Shown here: in pieces, positions 5,991-7,963 of the stretch
Position numbering within the stretch: position 1 is the stretch's first letter
How the letters are laid out: each line of letters starts with the position of its first letter
Source: an uncultured Collinsella sp.
GTDB taxonomy: Bacteria; Actinomycetota; Coriobacteriia; Coriobacteriales; Coriobacteriaceae
DNA length: 7,963 nt
Direction: 5' to 3'
Assembly: GCA_900552875.1 (NCBI GenBank)
Contig: USCS01000066.1
Coordinates: forward strand, 1-7,963
The notes under the pieces: model-generated
Seen by the model: only the letters and a program-made list of their open reading frames with translations
Told to the model about the DNA's origin: nothing
Database searches by the model: none
Position numbers and translations under genes: made by a program

Positions 5991-6032
5991 TCTCCTTTCC
6001 TTTTTTTCCTATTTTTTCCTTTTTTTCCTATT
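5991..6032 (-). repeat. Purine-rich GGA/A-run repeat in the ATPase leader
   Basis: On the coding (-) strand this tract is a series of GGA motifs separated by runs of six or seven A. On the + strand TTTTTTTCCTATT occurs at 6001-6013 and again at 6020-6032, a 19-nt period. It lies directly upstream of the ATPase start and ends in its ribosome site. Several GGA motifs could act as additional ribosome contacts, and the A7 runs are prone to slippage. Confidence 0.85.
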
Positions 6033-6046
6033 CAGTCAAATTGACT
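6010..6046 (-). promoter_or_regulatory. Candidate ATPase promoter with overlapping palindrome
   Basis: On the - strand TTGACT (6039 down to 6034) is a good -35 match; 17 nt further is AAAAAT, a moderate -10 match within the A-rich tract. The -35 is the left half of the perfect palindrome AGTCAA-A-TTGACT (6034-6046), which could be an operator. There is no other good -35 between the start codon and the repeat. Confidence 0.4.
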
Positions 6047-6053
6047 ACTGGTC

Positions 6054-6107
6054 GAGGGCGGCTTCAGGGGGGGGCTCATCGAAAAGAACCTCGACATCAA
6101 CGAAGAC
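6054..6107 (+). pseudogene. Relic of a DUF4867 gene 3' end
   Basis: In frame from 6054 the sequence reads EGGFRGGLIEKNLDINED, against EGGYVGLTGKNLDITCD at the C-terminus of the intact DUF4867 protein. The DNA matches include GAGGGCGGCT and AACCTCGACATCA, with one extra codon in the copy. The stop codon position is changed, and a TGA lies a few codons upstream, so nothing functional is encoded. Homology then runs without a break into the copy 2 stem-loops, as it does in copy 1. It is either a duplication product or the remains of a second DUF4867 gene. Confidence 0.6.
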
Positions 6108-6117
6108 CGGGACCTTC

Positions 6118-6176
6118 TGTCTCGTTCTGTAACATCTAGCAGGCTAAATCGTCTTTTCCTGTTACAGAACGAGACA
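6118..6176. repeat. TGTAACA/TGTTACA stem-loop 2A, perfect 17-bp inverted repeat
   Basis: TGTCTCGTTCTGTAACA (6118-6134) is the exact reverse complement of 6160-6176, with a 25-nt spacer. Within the spacer TAGC-AG-GCTA forms a small nested hairpin. This is the best preserved of the four stem-loops. Confidence 0.85.
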
Positions 6177-6199
6177 AACTGCAGGGGGCTGCCCGAAAA

Positions 6200-6254
6200 T
6201 CTCGATCTGTAACACCAGGCTCGGTTTTAACGGTCTAACTGTTACAGATTGAGA
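6200..6254. repeat. TGTAACA/TGTTACA stem-loop 2B
   Basis: TCTCGATCTGTAACA (6200-6214) pairs with TGTTACAGATTGAGA (6240-6254) over 15 bp with one G-U wobble in RNA, across a 25-nt spacer. It lies 24 nt after 2A, the same gap as in copy 1. Confidence 0.8.
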
Positions 6255-6287
6255 CAAACCGGCGGAGCGGACTATCTCTCGGGTCCA

Positions 6288-6324
6288 AACCACCACAAAG
6301 GTGCCTGTCCTCTTTTTGGTGGTT
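6288..6324. other. Decayed copy of the CCACCAC terminator hairpin
   Basis: AACCACCA (6288-6295) pairs with TGGTGGTT (6317-6324) over 8 bp around the shared AAGGTGCCTGTCC loop sequence. It is not followed by a T-run in the + direction (GGGTAT), so it is probably a weak terminator at best, in contrast with the 11-bp stem at 4839-4879. Confidence 0.6.
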
Positions 6325-6391
6325 GGGTATCAGAAAGTGTCAGGCTCGGGCGGCTGCTGGGCGCCTGCGTGCGAAAAGAAGTGTCGACCTG

Positions 6392-6450
6392 CGTTGTTGT
6401 CGTTGGGTGGCGCCCCGTTTACGGGGATACTGAAACCACGACAAGCAGCG
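6392..6450 (+). promoter_or_regulatory. Long leader hairpin immediately before the GH1 ribosome site
   Basis: Bases 6392-6406 pair with 6436-6450 over about 14 bp (CGTTG with CAGCG, TTGTCGT with ACGACAA, GG with CC), with one bulged base on each side and one wobble. A second hairpin, CCCCG-TTTA-CGGGG (6413-6426), sits inside. The structure ends 3 nt before the ribosome site GAAAGGA (6454-6460). It could be a translational or stability control element. A weak promoter overlapping it (TTGGGT 6403-6408, GATACT 6426-6431, 17-nt spacing) is the alternative reading; if used, the transcript would lack the left arm. No terminator partner or RAT sequence is seen. Confidence 0.45.
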
Positions 6451-6467
6451 TATGAAAGGATCGATGC

Positions 6468-7898
6468 ATGGCTTTCCGTAATGACTTCCTGTGGGGCGGC
6501 GCGACGGCTGCCAACCAGTGCGAGGGTGCCTACAACGTGGACGGCCGCGGCCTGGCCAACGTGGACGTGGCCCCGCACGGCTCCGAGCGCTTCGCGGTGG
6601 TCTCCGGCCAGCGCAAGATGCTCGACTTCGAGGACGGCTATTACTATCCCGCGCAGACCGGCATCGATTTTTACCATCACTACAAGGAGGACATCGCCCT
6701 CTTTGCCGAGATGGGCTTTAAGACCTTCCGCATGAGCCTGGCTTGGACCCGCATCTTCCCCAACGGTGACGAGACCGAGCCCAACGAGGCCGGCCTGGCC
6801 TTCTACGAGGACGTGTTCCGCGAGTGCCAGAAGCACGGCATCGAGCCGCTCGTGACCATCACGCACTTCGACTGCCCGATCCACCTCATCAAGGAATACG
6901 GCGGCTGGCGCAACCGCAAGCTCATCGACTTCTACAAGAACCTCGCGACCACAATCTTCACCCGCTACAAGGGCCTGGTGAAGTACTGGCTCACCTTTAA
7001 CGAGATCAATATGATCCTGCACCTGCCGTTTATGGGCGCGGGTCTGGTCTTTGAGGAGGGCGAGAACAAGGAGGCCGTTGAGTACCTGGCCGCCCACAAC
7101 GAGCTCGTCGCCAGCGCTTGGGCCACCAAGATCGCCCACGAGATCGACCCCGAGGTCAAGATCGGCTGCATGCTCGCTGCCGGTAGCTACTACCCCTACA
7201 GCTGCCGCCCGGGCGACGTGCGCCAGGCACAGCTCGACAACCAGGACAACTACTTCTTCGTCGACGTCCAGAGCCGTGGCTATTACCCGGCCTATGCCGT
7301 CAAGAAGCTTGAGCGTCTGGGCATCGACGTGGGCATGACCGACGAGGACCGCGAGATTCTGGCCGCCAACACCGTCGACTTCATCAGCTTTAGCTACTAC
7401 AGCACCCGCTGCTCCGCGGGCGCCGACAATCCCGATGTCGAGAAAACCCAGGGCAACGCCTTCGCCGGCGCCAAGAACCCCTACCTGCAGCAGAGCCAGT
7501 GGGGCTGGGCCATCGATCCGCTGGGCTTCCGCATCACCCTCAACGACCTGTACGACCGCTATCAGAAGCCGCTGTTCGTGGTTGAAAACGGTCTGGGCGC
7601 CAAGGACGTTGTCGAGGAGGACGGCTCCATCAACGACGACTACCGTATCGACTACCTGCGCCAGCACATCGCTGCGATGCGCGACGCGGTGACTGAGGAC
7701 GGTGTCGACCTGCTGGGCTACACCACCTGGGGCCCGATCGACCTGGTCTCGGCCGGCACGGGCGAGATGTCCAAGCGCTACGGCTTCATCTACGTCGACC
7801 GCGACGACGCCGGCAACGGTACCCTCAAGCGCTCCAAGAAGAAGAGCTTCGACTGGTACAAGCGCGTCATTGCTTCGAATGGCGAGGACCTGTCCTAA
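6468..7898 (+). CDS. GH1 6-phospho-beta-glucosidase (BglA/AscB type)
   Basis: A 476-residue cytosolic glycosidase that splits 6-phospho-beta-glucosides, made by PTS import, into glucose 6-phosphate and the aglycone or sugar. The N-terminus FRNDFLWGGATAANQCEGAY is the GH1 signature. The acid/base is Glu179 in LTFNEIN (175-181) and the nucleophile is Glu373 in VVENGLG (371-377). WGPIDLVSAGTGEMSKRYGFIYVD (421-444) carries Ser428, Lys436 and Tyr438 at the positions that bind the 6-phosphate in this branch, which argues against a plain beta-glucosidase. Length is normal and the gene is intact. The start is fixed by GAAAGGA (6454-6460) with 7-nt spacing. Codon use is strongly G/C-ending. It lies about 2.5 kb beyond the PTS cassette, in the same direction but not in its operon; whether it serves that transporter is inference. 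Confidence 0.94.
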   Translation: MAFRNDFLWGGATAANQCEGAYNVDGRGLANVDVAPHGSERFAVVSGQRKMLDFEDGYYYPAQTGIDFYHHYKEDIALFAEMGFKTFRMSLAWTRIFPNGDETEPNEAGLAFYEDVFRECQKHGIEPLVTITHFDCPIHLIKEYGGWRNRKLIDFYKNLATTIFTRYKGLVKYWLTFNEINMILHLPFMGAGLVFEEGENKEAVEYLAAHNELVASAWATKIAHEIDPEVKIGCMLAAGSYYPYSCRPGDVRQAQLDNQDNYFFVDVQSRGYYPAYAVKKLERLGIDVGMTDEDREILAANTVDFISFSYYSTRCSAGADNPDVEKTQGNAFAGAKNPYLQQSQWGWAIDPLGFRITLNDLYDRYQKPLFVVENGLGAKDVVEEDGSINDDYRIDYLRQHIAAMRDAVTEDGVDLLGYTTWGPIDLVSAGTGEMSKRYGFIYVDRDDAGNGTLKRSKKKSFDWYKRVIASNGEDLS

Positions 7899-7963
7899 GG
7901 GCACCGAGCCCCCCCCAACTGCATAGCTTCCTAACCAAAGCGCCCGGCGAGCAGTTTGTGCTC

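Larger units (their letters stand above)
6054..6325. repeat. Long direct repeat, copy 2
   Basis: Second copy of the segment at 4632-4880, same orientation, starting about 1.42 kb further right. It differs by scattered substitutions and a 21-nt insertion at about 6263-6283 between the second stem-loop and the CCACCAC hairpin. It lies upstream of both the ATPase gene (leftward) and the GH1 gene (rightward), so its terminator-like part is not between convergent genes as in copy 1. Confidence 0.85.

Noticed and set aside
4692..6254. CRISPR array
   Set aside because: Regular spacing exists, but the repeats are alternating inverted half-sites in two duplicated blocks, the spacers are duplicated too, and there are no cas genes.
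4632..6325. Insertion sequence or composite transposon
   Set aside because: No transposase, no terminal inverted repeats at the outer ends and no target-site duplication; only the direct repeats support mobility.
6301..6735. 144-codon frame starting in repeat copy 2 and running into the GH1 gene
   Set aside because: It overlaps the GH1 gene in another frame, lacks a ribosome site and turns low-complexity within the GH1 region.
6330..7904. 524-codon open frame on the - strand opposite the GH1 gene
   Set aside because: It is a shadow caused by G/C-ending codons of the GH1 gene; low-complexity valine/alanine/leucine-rich product, no ribosome site and no family resemblance.
7899..7963. Terminator after the GH1 gene
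   Set aside because: GGGC-ACCGA-GCCC (7899-7911) is only 4 bp and is followed by a C-run, not T; GAGCA/TGCTC at 7949-7963 is cut by the window end. Neither can be called.
1..7963. tRNA, rRNA or known riboswitch
   Set aside because: No cloverleaf, rRNA-like or recognisable riboswitch consensus was seen by eye on either strand.

Overview
The window reads as a gut Actinobacterium of the class Coriobacteriia, most likely Collinsella or a close relative. This is an inference from the strong G/C third-position bias in luxS, the DUF4867 gene and the GH1 gene, the LuxS sequence type, and the mix of PTS and 6-phospho-glycosidase genes. No rRNA or other phylogenetic marker is present to confirm it.

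Layout, left to right. (1) Positions 1-351 carry the 3' part of luxS (AI-2 synthase). (2) Positions about 450-3915 hold a sugar-uptake cassette on the + strand: a structured leader with a strong terminator and a possible BglG/LicT-type antitermination target, a PRD antiterminator, a PTS EIIBC permease without an EIIA domain, two tandem hairpins of which the second is a textbook terminator, and an alpha/beta hydrolase whose ribosome-binding site directly abuts that terminator. This cassette has visibly more A/T-ending codons than its neighbours and may have been acquired. (3) Positions 4041-4685 encode a DUF4867 (cupin-like) protein behind its own probable promoter. (4) Positions 4881-5987 on the - strand encode an AAA/ORC-type ATPase with a C-terminal winged helix. 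(5) Positions 6468-7898 encode a GH1 6-phospho-beta-glucosidase preceded by a long leader hairpin.

The most unusual part is the non-coding DNA around the ATPase gene. A segment of about 250-270 bp occurs twice in direct orientation, at 4632-4880 and 6054-6325, bracketing the ATPase gene. It begins inside the 3' coding end of the DUF4867 gene, so the second copy contains a short decayed relic of a DUF4867 C-terminus. Each copy carries two large stem-loops built on TGTAACA/TGTTACA half-sites with exactly conserved 32/48/32-nt spacing, followed by a hairpin that acts as a bidirectional terminator in copy 1. The ATPase leader adds a purine-rich repeat of GGA and A6-7 runs beside a palindrome.

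Functionally, the PTS cassette should import and phosphorylate a hexose or glucoside under transcript antitermination control. The hydrolase may remove an ester group from the substrate, and the GH1 enzyme could cleave a 6-phospho-beta-glucoside, although it is a separate transcription unit. The ATPase has no obvious partner in the window.
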